Assembly (NCBI RefSeq): GCF_000424145.1
Contig: NZ_KE384137.1
Coordinates: 248,001 to 312,000, forward strand
Length of the DNA: 64,000 nucleotides
Direction of reading: 5' to 3'
Source of the DNA: Butyrivibrio sp. AC2005
GTDB lineage: Bacteria > Bacillota > Clostridia > Lachnospirales > Lachnospiraceae
Shown here: positions 26,546 through 34,949 of the stretch, one piece after another
How the letters are laid out: each line of letters begins with the position of its first letter
Numbering within the stretch: position 1 is the first letter of the stretch
The notes under the pieces: model-generated
Seen by the model: the letters and a program-made list of their open reading frames with translations, nothing else
Told to the model about the DNA's origin: nothing
Databases searched by the model: none
Position numbers and translations under genes: made by a program

Positions 26546-27637
26546 TCAATCATACAAATAACTATCCCAGAATTCCTCTAAACAGAGATTTTCGTTATAC
26601 ATTATTGTAGCAGCATCAACACCGACATATCTGAAATGCCAGGGTTCGTATTCAATACCAGTAATGTTCTCTTTACCCTTAAGATATCGAACAACAAAAC
26701 CGAATTTGTAGCTATTGTCGGCAAGCCATTTACCAGCCTCTGTATCACCAAACCCCTCGTCAAGATTATAATATGAACCGCAGACAATATCAAATGCCAG
26801 TCCAATCTGATGCTCTGAAGATCCGGGAACAGTAACTGCCTGGGATGTAATATTATAAGCATCCATATATGACAATCCGGCATCGATATAATTATTTATC
26901 TTACTTTTAAAGAGACCTTCCTGTCTCTCACTATTTCTGTAAGGTGAACAAATAGCCAGGTTTATACCTTCATCGGCAGCTGCCTTAAGCATAGCTTTAA
27001 GAGGAGATAATACTCTCTCATCACATTTCATGGTGTCATTGATTTCACCAAAAGGAAACTCATACCCTTCGGGAATAGGATGCTGTTTGTTTACAAGAAT
27101 AAGTCTCCAGTCAGTATGATCAAATGAAGTATTCAAATTCCCTGCAGCTGTCTCGTAATTTCTTGATGATGTATCTGAAATATCGCTTATATCATCAGCA
27201 AGAACAAATCCCTCTGCAAGCTCCTGATCTTCCGAAACATCCTGATCTTCCTCTATAATCTTATCTTTATCAACAGGTGTAAGCTCTGCTAATTCCGCAT
27301 TGGATTCAGCAAAAACACCCTCAAGTGAATCCGAAGTATAATACTTACCTGTTGTCTCTTCCTTATCCAAATCAGTAACAAAACTTACATTAAGCTTCAG
27401 TGCTTCCGGATATGTAAAACTACTGCTTGCTATAAAGAAAAACAATATTGTCGCAAGGCATGTGCATCTCTTTGCATTATGATAAAAAGCCAGGCCGATA
27501 TTGTAAAAGAGAAGTACAGCCATTGCGTAAAGCATACCGAAGAGTCTAAGCCTTCGGTGCTTTCTGTTAAAAGTGCGGACCCTATCCATAACCTTATCTC
27601 TGAAGGTCGGCCCCATCTGTAAACGATTCGCACGCAT
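26546..27637 (-). CDS. D-alanyl-D-alanine carboxypeptidase, VanY/LAS family
   Basis: A membrane-anchored metallopeptidase of 363 residues. A basic cytoplasmic N-terminus (about 1-50) precedes one or two hydrophobic segments (about 33-80), then a variable acidic linker and a C-terminal M15B domain. CSPYRNSERQEGLF, SEHQIGLAFDIVC (zinc His and Asp) and EPWHFRYVG carry the expected ligands. It should trim the terminal D-Ala of peptidoglycan stems. ATG 27637 with GAGG about 10 bases upstream is preferred; GTG 27643 is a near alternative. No van genes are nearby, so this is routine wall turnover rather than resistance. Confidence 0.9.
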   Translation of the reverse strand: MRANRLQMGPTFRDKVMDRVRTFNRKHRRLRLFGMLYAMAVLLFYNIGLAFYHNAKRCTCLATILFFFIASSSFTYPEALKLNVSFVTDLDKEETTGKYYTSDSLEGVFAESNAELAELTPVDKDKIIEEDQDVSEDQELAEGFVLADDISDISDTSSRNYETAAGNLNTSFDHTDWRLILVNKQHPIPEGYEFPFGEINDTMKCDERVLSPLKAMLKAAADEGINLAICSPYRNSERQEGLFKSKINNYIDAGLSYMDAYNITSQAVTVPGSSEHQIGLAFDIVCGSYYNLDEGFGDTEAGKWLADNSYKFGFVVRYLKGKENITGIEYEPWHFRYVGVDAATIMYNENLCLEEFWDSYLYD

Positions 27638-27753
27638 GACCACGTAACCTCATAAAAAAAATATTTCTTTATTATTATAACTCAATTCTTAATAATTTAA
27701 AGAAAAAATTAAGAATATTTTAAGAAATACCACATATTTTAGCAAAAATCAAG

Positions 27754-27791
27754 GTTTTTGTGTTTGTAATACCACAAAAACTGTGTAAAAT
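27754..27791 (+). promoter_or_regulatory. aroC promoter with overlapping inverted repeat
   Basis: TTGTAA (27764-27769) and TAAAAT (27786-27791) are 16 bases apart, 41 bases before aroC. A perfect inverted repeat, GTTTTTGTG (27754-27762) and CACAAAAAC (27773-27781), brackets the -35 and enters the spacer, as an operator would. The 9-mer AATACCACA also occurs twice, 42 bases apart (27726 and 27768). Confidence 0.5.
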
Positions 27792-27832
27792 AGAAAAAGC
27801 ATATATTGACAAAACTAAGAAAGGCAAAAATT

Positions 27833-28936
27833 ATGAGCGGTTCAACATTAGGCAAAAACATTACCATGTCAACCTGGGGAGAATCCCATGGAAAAGCTCT
27901 TGGTGTCGTACTTGATGGATTTCCTGCAGGTATGGAGCTTTCAGAGAAAGATATTCAGATTTATATGGATAGAAGGAAACCTGGTTCTTCAGAAATTACC
28001 ACTCCCCGCAAGGAGGACGATGAAGTAGAAATTCTTTCCGGTATATTTGAAGGAAAAACAACCGGCACTCCTATTTCATTAATTGTAAAAAATACATCCC
28101 AGCGTTCCGGAGACTATTCGGAAATTGCTAAATACTACAGACCCGGTCATGCTGACTATTGTTTTGATCAAAAATACGGTTTCAGAGATTATCGAGGTGG
28201 CGGAAGATCTTCGGGCCGTGAAACAATCGGACGTGTTGCTGCCGGTGCTATCTGCCAGAAATTATTAAAGGAACTCGGAATTGAGATCACTGCTTATACA
28301 AAATCAATCGGCGATGTCGTGATAGATGAGTCAAATTTCGATAAAGCTCAGATAACCAGATCAATAACGGCAATGCCTGATGCAGATGCAGATAAAAAGG
28401 CTGTTGAGCTTATAAACAAATGCAGAGCTGAAGGTGATTCTGTCGGCGGTGTTATTGAATGTAAAATATCAGGAATGCCTATAGGAATCGGTGAGCCTGT
28501 TTTTGATAAGCTTGATGCTCTTCTTTCCCAGGCAGTAATGAGTGTCGGCGCTGTAAAAGCGGTTGAAATCGGTGACGGTATTTTAGCATCGTCTTCTTTC
28601 GGAAGTACAAATAATGATGCATTCTGTATAGACAGTGATTCTACCGTATTGAAAAAGACAAATCATTCCGGTGGAATACTTGGCGGAATGAGTGATGGTT
28701 CAGAAATTATATTACGTGCTCATATTAAACCTACTCCCAGTATTTCAAAAACACAAAAAACAATTAACAAAGATGGCGAAGAAATAGATGTGAGTATCAA
28801 AGGCCGTCATGATCCTGTCGTTGTTCCGCGTGCAGTTGTGGTTGTTGAGTGTATGTGTGCATTTACTGTTCTGGATCTTCTTATGTCCAATATGCACTCC
28901 AGAGCTGATTATTTGATGAGTTTCTATAAAAAATGA
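27833..28936 (+). CDS. aroC: Chorismate synthase
   Basis: This 367-residue FMN-dependent enzyme converts EPSP to chorismate, the last step of the shikimate pathway. WGESHGKALG, RRKPGSSEITTPRKE, RPGHADYCF and GGGRSSGRETIGRVAAGA are the classical AroC signatures. It stands alone on the + strand, with its own promoter and a terminator in the repeat behind it. ATG 27833 with AAGAAAGG upstream is chosen; TTG 27806 would add nine residues before the conserved start. Other shikimate genes are not in the window. Confidence 0.97.
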   Translation: MSGSTLGKNITMSTWGESHGKALGVVLDGFPAGMELSEKDIQIYMDRRKPGSSEITTPRKEDDEVEILSGIFEGKTTGTPISLIVKNTSQRSGDYSEIAKYYRPGHADYCFDQKYGFRDYRGGGRSSGRETIGRVAAGAICQKLLKELGIEITAYTKSIGDVVIDESNFDKAQITRSITAMPDADADKKAVELINKCRAEGDSVGGVIECKISGMPIGIGEPVFDKLDALLSQAVMSVGAVKAVEIGDGILASSSFGSTNNDAFCIDSDSTVLKKTNHSGGILGGMSDGSEIILRAHIKPTPSISKTQKTINKDGEEIDVSIKGRHDPVVVPRAVVVVECMCAFTVLDLLMSNMHSRADYLMSFYKK

Positions 28937-29053
28937 CGGATAAGGAATCCCCTCATCCGTCACCTGCGGTGACACCTGTCTACGCTCCGCTTCGGTCCGC
29001 GCAAAGCCGACGTCCCCCGGACGTCGTGCGCCCCCAAAGGGGGAGGCTTTTTT
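28934..29053 (+). repeat. GC-rich palindromic repeat element behind aroC
   Basis: A GC-rich island in AT-rich surroundings made of successive palindromes: TGACGGAT/ATCCGTCA starting in the aroC stop codon, CACC/GGTG, GACGTC/GACGTC and CCCCC/GGGGG. The frame CCTCATCCG...CACC...CCCCC...GGGGG recurs at 41560-41608 and, inverted, at 41680-41726, so this is a dispersed family; here about 55 extra bases split the unit. It encodes no protein. It resembles REP or MITE-type repeats common in Firmicutes. Confidence 0.75.
29031..29053 (+). terminator. Terminator for aroC inside the repeat
   Basis: CCCCC-AAA-GGGGG followed by AGGC and TTTTTT. The stem is short but very GC-rich; it is the final palindrome of the repeat element. 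Confidence 0.65.
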
Positions 29054-29089
29054 ATACCTTTTTCTATAGTCTTGCAGGTTATAAATACG

Positions 29090-30178
29090 TCATCTAACTT
29101 TCTTTCTCTCTCCAAGCTTATGGAATACGATACAGTTTGGTCTGTCTATTGAAAGCTCAGGTCCATTCATTACAAGAGTATTATTATCAAAATTGATTGT
29201 AAAGAATGTCATAGTATTAGATTCCTGATTAAGTGAAACAAGATGCTTATTATCAGGGAACATGCATGCATCCTTTGGATACGCTCCGGAAATAGGAAGT
29301 TCAATCATCTTTGTTAAAAGACCGGTCTCCTTGTCCACCTTATAAATAACAACATTATTTTCTCCTGCAACGGAGCTCACAAGATAATTGTAGTCATCGG
29401 AAAATTTTAATGCGCTGCTGGCAACGCCTATTGTATCCTGTTCGTCAGAATTCTGAACTGACTGAATTTCCTCAAATGAAGGAAGGCCCTTGTCTTCAGT
29501 ATACTGATATACATTAATACTGCACTGCTGTTCAAATACAACATATAGGAATTTTCCATCCTTGGAGAATTGCATATGTCTGGGTGAAGATTCCTGATCG
29601 CAGTGGATTACATCAATATCTGAAATCTTTCCATGTTCTGTATCAAACTTATAAACATTTACACGATCCATACCAAGATCAGCAGCAAGAAGATACTTAT
29701 TATCTTTTGTCACCTTAATGCACTGAACATGAGGTGTATGATTTCTTCCTGCTATTGTTCCAAGACCTTTATGAAATTTCTCATCAGTGATTTCACCGAT
29801 GCTTCCATCCTCCATGAGTCTTAAAATTGTAACCTTTCCATCATGATATCCGGCGCAAACAAGAAATCTGTCATTCTGATCCATGTTTATATAGCATCCA
29901 CGCATTCCGTTAATTGATGCTTTATTAATAAAGGTAAGGCTTCCATCATCCTCAATATGATAAGCCTCAACACCTGCATCAGTAATAGAATAAAGTGTTT
30001 CCTTGCTATGTGACAATACAATATAAGAAGAATTTGTAATCTTTACCTTTTCCTTTTCTGTCATTCTACCATTCTTCATATCAACGTCATAAATACGGAT
30101 ACCGTAATTATCCTTTGAACCCGAAGTATAACTCGCTACATATGCTACATAATTGTCAGTTTTTGTTTCCTTCGCCAT
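29090..30178 (-). CDS. Lactonase-family seven-bladed beta-propeller (6-phosphogluconolactonase-like)
   Basis: A 362-residue protein of the YbhE/Pgl lactonase family (PF10282 type), with repeated blade patterns such as FLVCAGYHDGKVTILRL and YVVFEQQCSINVYQY. Landmark pieces are AYVASYTSG at the start, HTPHVQCIKVTKDNKYLLAADLGMDRVNVY and SSPRHMQFSKDGKFLYV. Members hydrolyse 6-phosphogluconolactone, but many homologues have other lactone substrates. It is last in a long co-directional run, 53 bases after the aldolase gene. GAGGTGA precedes ATG 30178. Confidence 0.85.
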   Translation of the reverse strand: MAKETKTDNYVAYVASYTSGSKDNYGIRIYDVDMKNGRMTEKEKVKITNSSYIVLSHSKETLYSITDAGVEAYHIEDDGSLTFINKASINGMRGCYINMDQNDRFLVCAGYHDGKVTILRLMEDGSIGEITDEKFHKGLGTIAGRNHTPHVQCIKVTKDNKYLLAADLGMDRVNVYKFDTEHGKISDIDVIHCDQESSPRHMQFSKDGKFLYVVFEQQCSINVYQYTEDKGLPSFEEIQSVQNSDEQDTIGVASSALKFSDDYNYLVSSVAGENNVVIYKVDKETGLLTKMIELPISGAYPKDACMFPDNKHLVSLNQESNTMTFFTINFDNNTLVMNGPELSIDRPNCIVFHKLGERKKVR

Positions 30179-30231
30179 AATCGGTCACCTCATAATAAGT
30201 GTTATTTAATTATTTATAGTATAATTTTATG

Positions 30232-31314
30232 TTATTTTACAGAATTTGCAAGGACACTATAATTCTTTCTATAGTTTCTGTTCATCTTAAAACAATCATA
30301 TAAAGATATGAATGAGCCCTCACCGAACCGCGTCATTGCAATGTGTGCAATGCAGCCTTTATCAAGGACTATCGCAGCTGCCATCGCGTCATCCTCAGTT
30401 TCTCCAAGGCAATACGCTCCATCGTTATATGCAAACACAGCATTTATGCGCTTCTTAATAGTTAACGGTGTTCCCTCCGAGGTGGGAATTCTAAGACTCG
30501 TACCGATTATCTGAGCGAAATCATCAAGTAATGGTCTCATATGATTAGCCCTTCTGGATATAGTCATAACCGATTCTGATTTATTATGAAAAATATAGCG
30601 AATATCAGGTCTTTTCGCATAAATCTGCTGATGAATGAGCTTAATTCTCTCGGGAGTATCAGGTCTTAGGTAAACTATTTTATCGTTCTCCAGTTTACTC
30701 GAAAATCCTTCCTCAATAGCATTATTTATCTCAGTCTTACAAATACTGAATATATATTTTTTTGCAGCCTTCTCTAATTTAATTACTTCCTTTACAGCTT
30801 CTTCCGCATTATGTCCAAAACAGACAGCTCCGTGATTTGCCATTATTACACTTCGTGTCTCATTATTCTTAATGGCACATTCTTTAATATTATCCGCAAG
30901 TGCCGTAGTTCCAGGAAGTGCATATTTTGCTATAGGGAAAATTATTTTTCTTTCTTTATGCTCTGTCTTAAGCCTTTTCTTTCCCAGCGCCCCTACACAT
31001 GTAGCATATACCTGATGTGTATGCACTATGAATTCAGCATCTTTTCTCACTTTATAAATTGCAGAATGCACAAGGCTTTCACTGGAAGGTTTATATTCAC
31101 CTTCAAAGGAATTATCAGAAATGGAAACTACAGGAAGCATTTCCGGTTTCAAATCCTCATATCGAATTCCACTTGGCGTAATAAGGTAATGATCATCATC
31201 TATTTTAGCGCTTATATTTCCCCAGGTTCTTACAATTAATCCCTGCTCCAAAAGAGATAATGATACATCTATAATTTCTTCTCGTAATTTAAGAATTTCT
31301 TCTTTGGTTTTCAT
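30232..31314 (-). CDS. Class II aldolase/adducin protein with two tandem domains, second degenerate
   Basis: This 360-residue protein contains a complete class II aldolase/adducin domain (about 1-200): GLIVRTWGNISAK, PSSESLVHSAIY, the zinc motif HTHQVYATCVGA and MANHGAVCFGHNAEEA. A second, homologous half (about 210-340) keeps the same order, but HTH is HNK, NHGA is NDGA and the catalytic PSSE loop is not obvious, so it probably cannot bind zinc. The first domain should act on a sugar phosphate such as fuculose- or ribulose-phosphate; the substrate is unknown. It follows proA by 36 bases. Confidence 0.85.
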   Translation of the reverse strand: MKTKEEILKLREEIIDVSLSLLEQGLIVRTWGNISAKIDDDHYLITPSGIRYEDLKPEMLPVVSISDNSFEGEYKPSSESLVHSAIYKVRKDAEFIVHTHQVYATCVGALGKKRLKTEHKERKIIFPIAKYALPGTTALADNIKECAIKNNETRSVIMANHGAVCFGHNAEEAVKEVIKLEKAAKKYIFSICKTEINNAIEEGFSSKLENDKIVYLRPDTPERIKLIHQQIYAKRPDIRYIFHNKSESVMTISRRANHMRPLLDDFAQIIGTSLRIPTSEGTPLTIKKRINAVFAYNDGAYCLGETEDDAMAAAIVLDKGCIAHIAMTRFGEGSFISLYDCFKMNRNYRKNYSVLANSVK

Positions 31315-31350
31315 CTCCGGTAATCTTCTTTCCGTTTATTTTTTTATAAA

Positions 31351-32619
31351 TCATCCCCTGATCTGTCCGTCTCCGGTTATCTCAAATTTGTAAGATGTAA
31401 GTTCCTTAAGTCCCATAGGACCTCTTGCATGAAGCTTCTGTGTGCTTATTCCGATTTCAGCGCCAAATCCAAACTGGAACCCGTCAGTAAATCGTGTTGA
31501 AGCATTCACATAAACACAGGCAGCGTCTACACCCTTAAGAAAAGCGTTAGCAGCTACTTCATCTTCAGTAATAATGCTTTCCGAATGACCTGTATTATAT
31601 TTATTAATATGTTCTATTGCTTCATCAACACTCTTTACAGTCTTAACAGATAAAATATAGTCAAGATATTCAGTTGCAAAGTCAGTCTCCGTTGCAGGCT
31701 TTGCCTCAGGAAGAAGATTTATGGAATCCTCGTCTGCACGAAGTTCAACCTTTTTCTCCCTCATAGCCTTTTGAAGCTCAGGCAAAAAAGCCTCCTTTAT
31801 ATCTTCATGTACAACCAGCGACTCAGCAGCATTACATACTCCAATTCTCTGAGTTTTGGCATTAATGATAATAGGAATGGCTTTACTGATATCAGCAGCC
31901 TTATCTATGTATATATGACAATTTCCACTTCCGGTTTCAATAACAGGAATTTTACTGTTTTCACAGACCATTCTTATAAGACCGGCGCTTCCTCTCGGAA
32001 TTACAACATCAATATATTCACGAAGCTTTAAAAGCTCACCAACAGCACTTCTGTCTGTAAAAGGAACAAGCTGAATAAAGTCAGGATTATAGCCTTCCTT
32101 CTCAATAGTTCTTCTTATGACATTAGTGATAGCCATATTGGAATCAAAGGCATCTGACCCACCCTTTAGAATTACAGCATTTCCGGATTTAAAGGTAAGA
32201 CTGAAAGCATCTGCTGTTACATTAGGTCTTGATTCATAAATAATCCCAATTACACCAAGCGGTACGCTTACCTTTTTTATTCTAAGACCATTTTCCAGTG
32301 TCCAGTCGTCAATAACACTTCCAACCGGATCGGGGAGATCTGCAACCTGCTTAATCCCCTCAGCCATATCCTTTATACGTTCAGGTGATAAACGAAGTCT
32401 GTCAAGAAGCCCCTCGTGCATTCCGTTTTCTTCGCCCTTTTTTATATCCTTTTCATTTGCACAAAGGATTTCATCAGAGGAATCAACCAGTGCACCCGCA
32501 ACCTTTAGAAGTACCTTGTTTTTCTCAGCTTCAGAGAGCTTTTGAAGGGAAAACTTTGCACTAAAAGCATTACGGCCAAGCATTGTTATAGTTTCGCAAA
32601 TTTTGTTGTCTGTGCTCAT
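31351..32619 (-). CDS. proA: Gamma-glutamyl phosphate reductase
   Basis: An aldehyde-dehydrogenase-fold enzyme of 422 residues that reduces glutamyl-5-phosphate to glutamate semialdehyde in proline synthesis. VPLGVIGIIYESRPNVTADA, ILKGGSDA, RGSAGLIRMV and the catalytic Cys262 in RIGVCNAAESLVVH are clear. Its start overlaps the upstream gene's stop (ATGA), and AAGGAG lies in that gene. Unusually, proB is not adjacent but about 20 kb away (52441-53259). Confidence 0.97.
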   Translation of the reverse strand: MSTDNKICETITMLGRNAFSAKFSLQKLSEAEKNKVLLKVAGALVDSSDEILCANEKDIKKGEENGMHEGLLDRLRLSPERIKDMAEGIKQVADLPDPVGSVIDDWTLENGLRIKKVSVPLGVIGIIYESRPNVTADAFSLTFKSGNAVILKGGSDAFDSNMAITNVIRRTIEKEGYNPDFIQLVPFTDRSAVGELLKLREYIDVVIPRGSAGLIRMVCENSKIPVIETGSGNCHIYIDKAADISKAIPIIINAKTQRIGVCNAAESLVVHEDIKEAFLPELQKAMREKKVELRADEDSINLLPEAKPATETDFATEYLDYILSVKTVKSVDEAIEHINKYNTGHSESIITEDEVAANAFLKGVDAACVYVNASTRFTDGFQFGFGAEIGISTQKLHARGPMGLKELTSYKFEITGDGQIRG

Positions 32620-34949
32620 GTCCTGTAAATCTCCTTATCAGTAATAACAACGTTAGTCTTTATGTCACTCTTTGTCATGAATTCAGAAATATCGTCCTGA
32701 ACATACTGAAAATCATAGCCGATAGCTATAGAATTCATATTACCATTAGAAAGCTCATTCTCAAAGCATTTCATATAATTATCATAATATCCGCCACCGT
32801 AGCCAATGCGATTTCCTTTAAAATCAAAAGCAAGTCCGGGAAGTATAATAACAGATTTTCCATCGCTCTTCTTATAAATAACAGAATCGCTGTCCATTAC
32901 CGGCTCCGGAATTGAATACTTTCCTTCACAAAAATCATTAAGTGATCTTATCCGGATAAATTCCATCTTTCTGTTTCGTGTATCGGTTATCTTAGGACAA
33001 AATACATTTTTATTATCAGCTAATGCCTTAATAATAATATCTCGCGTACCGGCTTCACTTCCAAAGCTGCAATATATAAGAATATTCTCCGCCTCCTGAT
33101 ATTCAGGGGTATTTATAATATTCTCTTTTATACTGTTATCAAATATTCTCTTCTTATCTGTAGCTAACGAATCACGGCAGCTTTTCAGCTTATGTCTGTA
33201 AAAGTCCTTACCGCTTCGATAATGAATAGCGATTCTTTCCGCAACCTTCATTCCATCCATGGCAGCAGAAGTTATACCTCCTGCATATCCTGCTCCTTCA
33301 CCTGAAGGATAAAGGCCTTCGATACCAATTGCTTCCAGATTATCATCTCTGTTTATTCGAACCGGGGATGAAGTTCTGGACTCAATTCCGGAAAGGAGTG
33401 CGTCATCCTTATCAAAGCCAGCTATCATATGGCCAAAGTGTTCCATACCTTCTACAATCGACTTATTTATTCTTAAAGGTAAAATCTCATGTACAGGTGC
33501 AAAATCCCACTGTCCCTTAATACATGGCAGATTTCTGCCGGCATTTTTATGTTCGCAAATAGAATTTAAAAGTGATGAGTTTTCTTCTGAAATATCCTCA
33601 CCATTATCTTTTCTTGATAATAAATCCACTCCATTCTTAAAGTCATCAAAATACTCTACCGGAACCTTTCCATCAGCGAGCTTATAAGCCTTCTCTTCAA
33701 GACCTCGCTGGAATTCAACACCTGATAATATATCATTTCCACCAAAGTCTGACGGTTCAATCGTAACAACAATAGCACTGTTTGCATTTTTTCCGTCTCG
33801 TCCTGAGTAGCTCATTCCATTCACACAAAGACGACCGTCCTCAGATGAAGCATTGACGACATACCCTCCGGGACACATACAGAATGAATATACTCCTCTG
33901 TCATCACTGCTTCTTGCCGTCACCTTATAGGGTGAAGGCGGAAGACTTGTGGGCTCCTCTATTCCATACTGTGACTTATTTATCAAAGTCTGTTCATGTT
34001 CAACCCTCAGACCTATTGCAAAGGCCTTAGGTTCCATATTTATTCCCTGATCCTTAAGAGCATAAAAGGTATCCCTTGCACTATGTCCAATCGCAAGTAC
34101 AACGACATCAGATAAATACTCTCTTCCATCCTCACAGCGAACTCCGTAGATTTTGCCTTCATTTACAAGAAGTTCTGTCACCTTGATTTCAAAATAAAAA
34201 GCACCACCCTGATCTATTATTTCGTTTCTAATATTCCTGATTACTGTCCTTAATACATCAGTTCCTATATGTGGCTTTGATTCATATAAAATATCCTCAG
34301 ATGCACCATATCTGTGGAAAATTTTAAGACATTCCAGCCCCAGTCCGTTTTTGTCCTTTATCATGGTATTAAGCTTGCCATCGGAAAAAGTCCCTGCTCC
34401 ACCTTCACCAAATTGGACATTCCCTTCAGGAACAAGCTTACCGCCATCCCAAAAAGCCTTTACCGCATCATGTCTTTTATCTATATCATAACCACGTTCT
34501 AACACAATCGGACAATATCCGGCCATCGCAAGCTCATATGCGCAAAAAAGCCCGGCAGGACCTGCTCCGATAATAATCGGTCTCGTTGCTCTATCCGTCT
34601 GTCTTTTTAAAACTTCATCTTCATTTCTGTTAACCGGGAATTTATACAGCTTTTCCTTTGATATTGAAGCATTCTTACATCCTGACTTCTTTATTATTTT
34701 TTCCTCGGAAATGCTTTTTGAATTTATAACAACATCAATCACATACACATCCATGATCTCAGATTTTTTTCTTGCATCAATTGAATGTTTTCTGATAATC
34801 ACATTATCTATATCGGAAGCATTTATCTTTAAAATTTTCGATGCTTTCTTAGCTAATTTCTTTTTTAGGAAAGAAGTTCTTTCAGGCTCTTTATCCGGAA
34901 GCTTTTCATATCCGTTATTAATAAGCTTTACTGAGTTCAATCTAATCAT
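32616..34949 (-). CDS. Fusion: FAD-dependent dehydrogenase (COG2509-like) + 5-formyltetrahydrofolate cyclo-ligase
   Basis: A continuous frame of 777 residues. Residues 1 to about 580 are an uncharacterised flavoprotein: a small N-terminal domain, FAD loop IIIGAGPAGLFCAYELA (from about 125), GGAGTFSDGKLNT and a late YPSGEGAGYAGGITSAAMDG. Residues about 584-777 are a whole 5-FCL, with YQEAENILIYCSFGSEAGT and PGLAFDFKGNRIGYGGGYYD, the ATP/folate loop. 5-FCL converts 5-formyl-THF to methenyl-THF. I chose ATG 34949, forming a 4-base overlap with the BaiN-like gene's stop; a longer start at 34997 is less likely. The flavoprotein's substrate is unknown. Confidence 0.85.
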   Translation of the reverse strand: MIRLNSVKLINNGYEKLPDKEPERTSFLKKKLAKKASKILKINASDIDNVIIRKHSIDARKKSEIMDVYVIDVVINSKSISEEKIIKKSGCKNASISKEKLYKFPVNRNEDEVLKRQTDRATRPIIIGAGPAGLFCAYELAMAGYCPIVLERGYDIDKRHDAVKAFWDGGKLVPEGNVQFGEGGAGTFSDGKLNTMIKDKNGLGLECLKIFHRYGASEDILYESKPHIGTDVLRTVIRNIRNEIIDQGGAFYFEIKVTELLVNEGKIYGVRCEDGREYLSDVVVLAIGHSARDTFYALKDQGINMEPKAFAIGLRVEHEQTLINKSQYGIEEPTSLPPSPYKVTARSSDDRGVYSFCMCPGGYVVNASSEDGRLCVNGMSYSGRDGKNANSAIVVTIEPSDFGGNDILSGVEFQRGLEEKAYKLADGKVPVEYFDDFKNGVDLLSRKDNGEDISEENSSLLNSICEHKNAGRNLPCIKGQWDFAPVHEILPLRINKSIVEGMEHFGHMIAGFDKDDALLSGIESRTSSPVRINRDDNLEAIGIEGLYPSGEGAGYAGGITSAAMDGMKVAERIAIHYRSGKDFYRHKLKSCRDSLATDKKRIFDNSIKENIINTPEYQEAENILIYCSFGSEAGTRDIIIKALADNKNVFCPKITDTRNRKMEFIRIRSLNDFCEGKYSIPEPVMDSDSVIYKKSDGKSVIILPGLAFDFKGNRIGYGGGYYDNYMKCFENELSNGNMNSIAIGYDFQYVQDDISEFMTKSDIKTNVVITDKEIYRT

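Noticed and set aside
26546-27637. Vancomycin resistance vanY
   Set aside because: No vanHAX or vanRS genes nearby; the peptidase is an ordinary wall enzyme of the same family.
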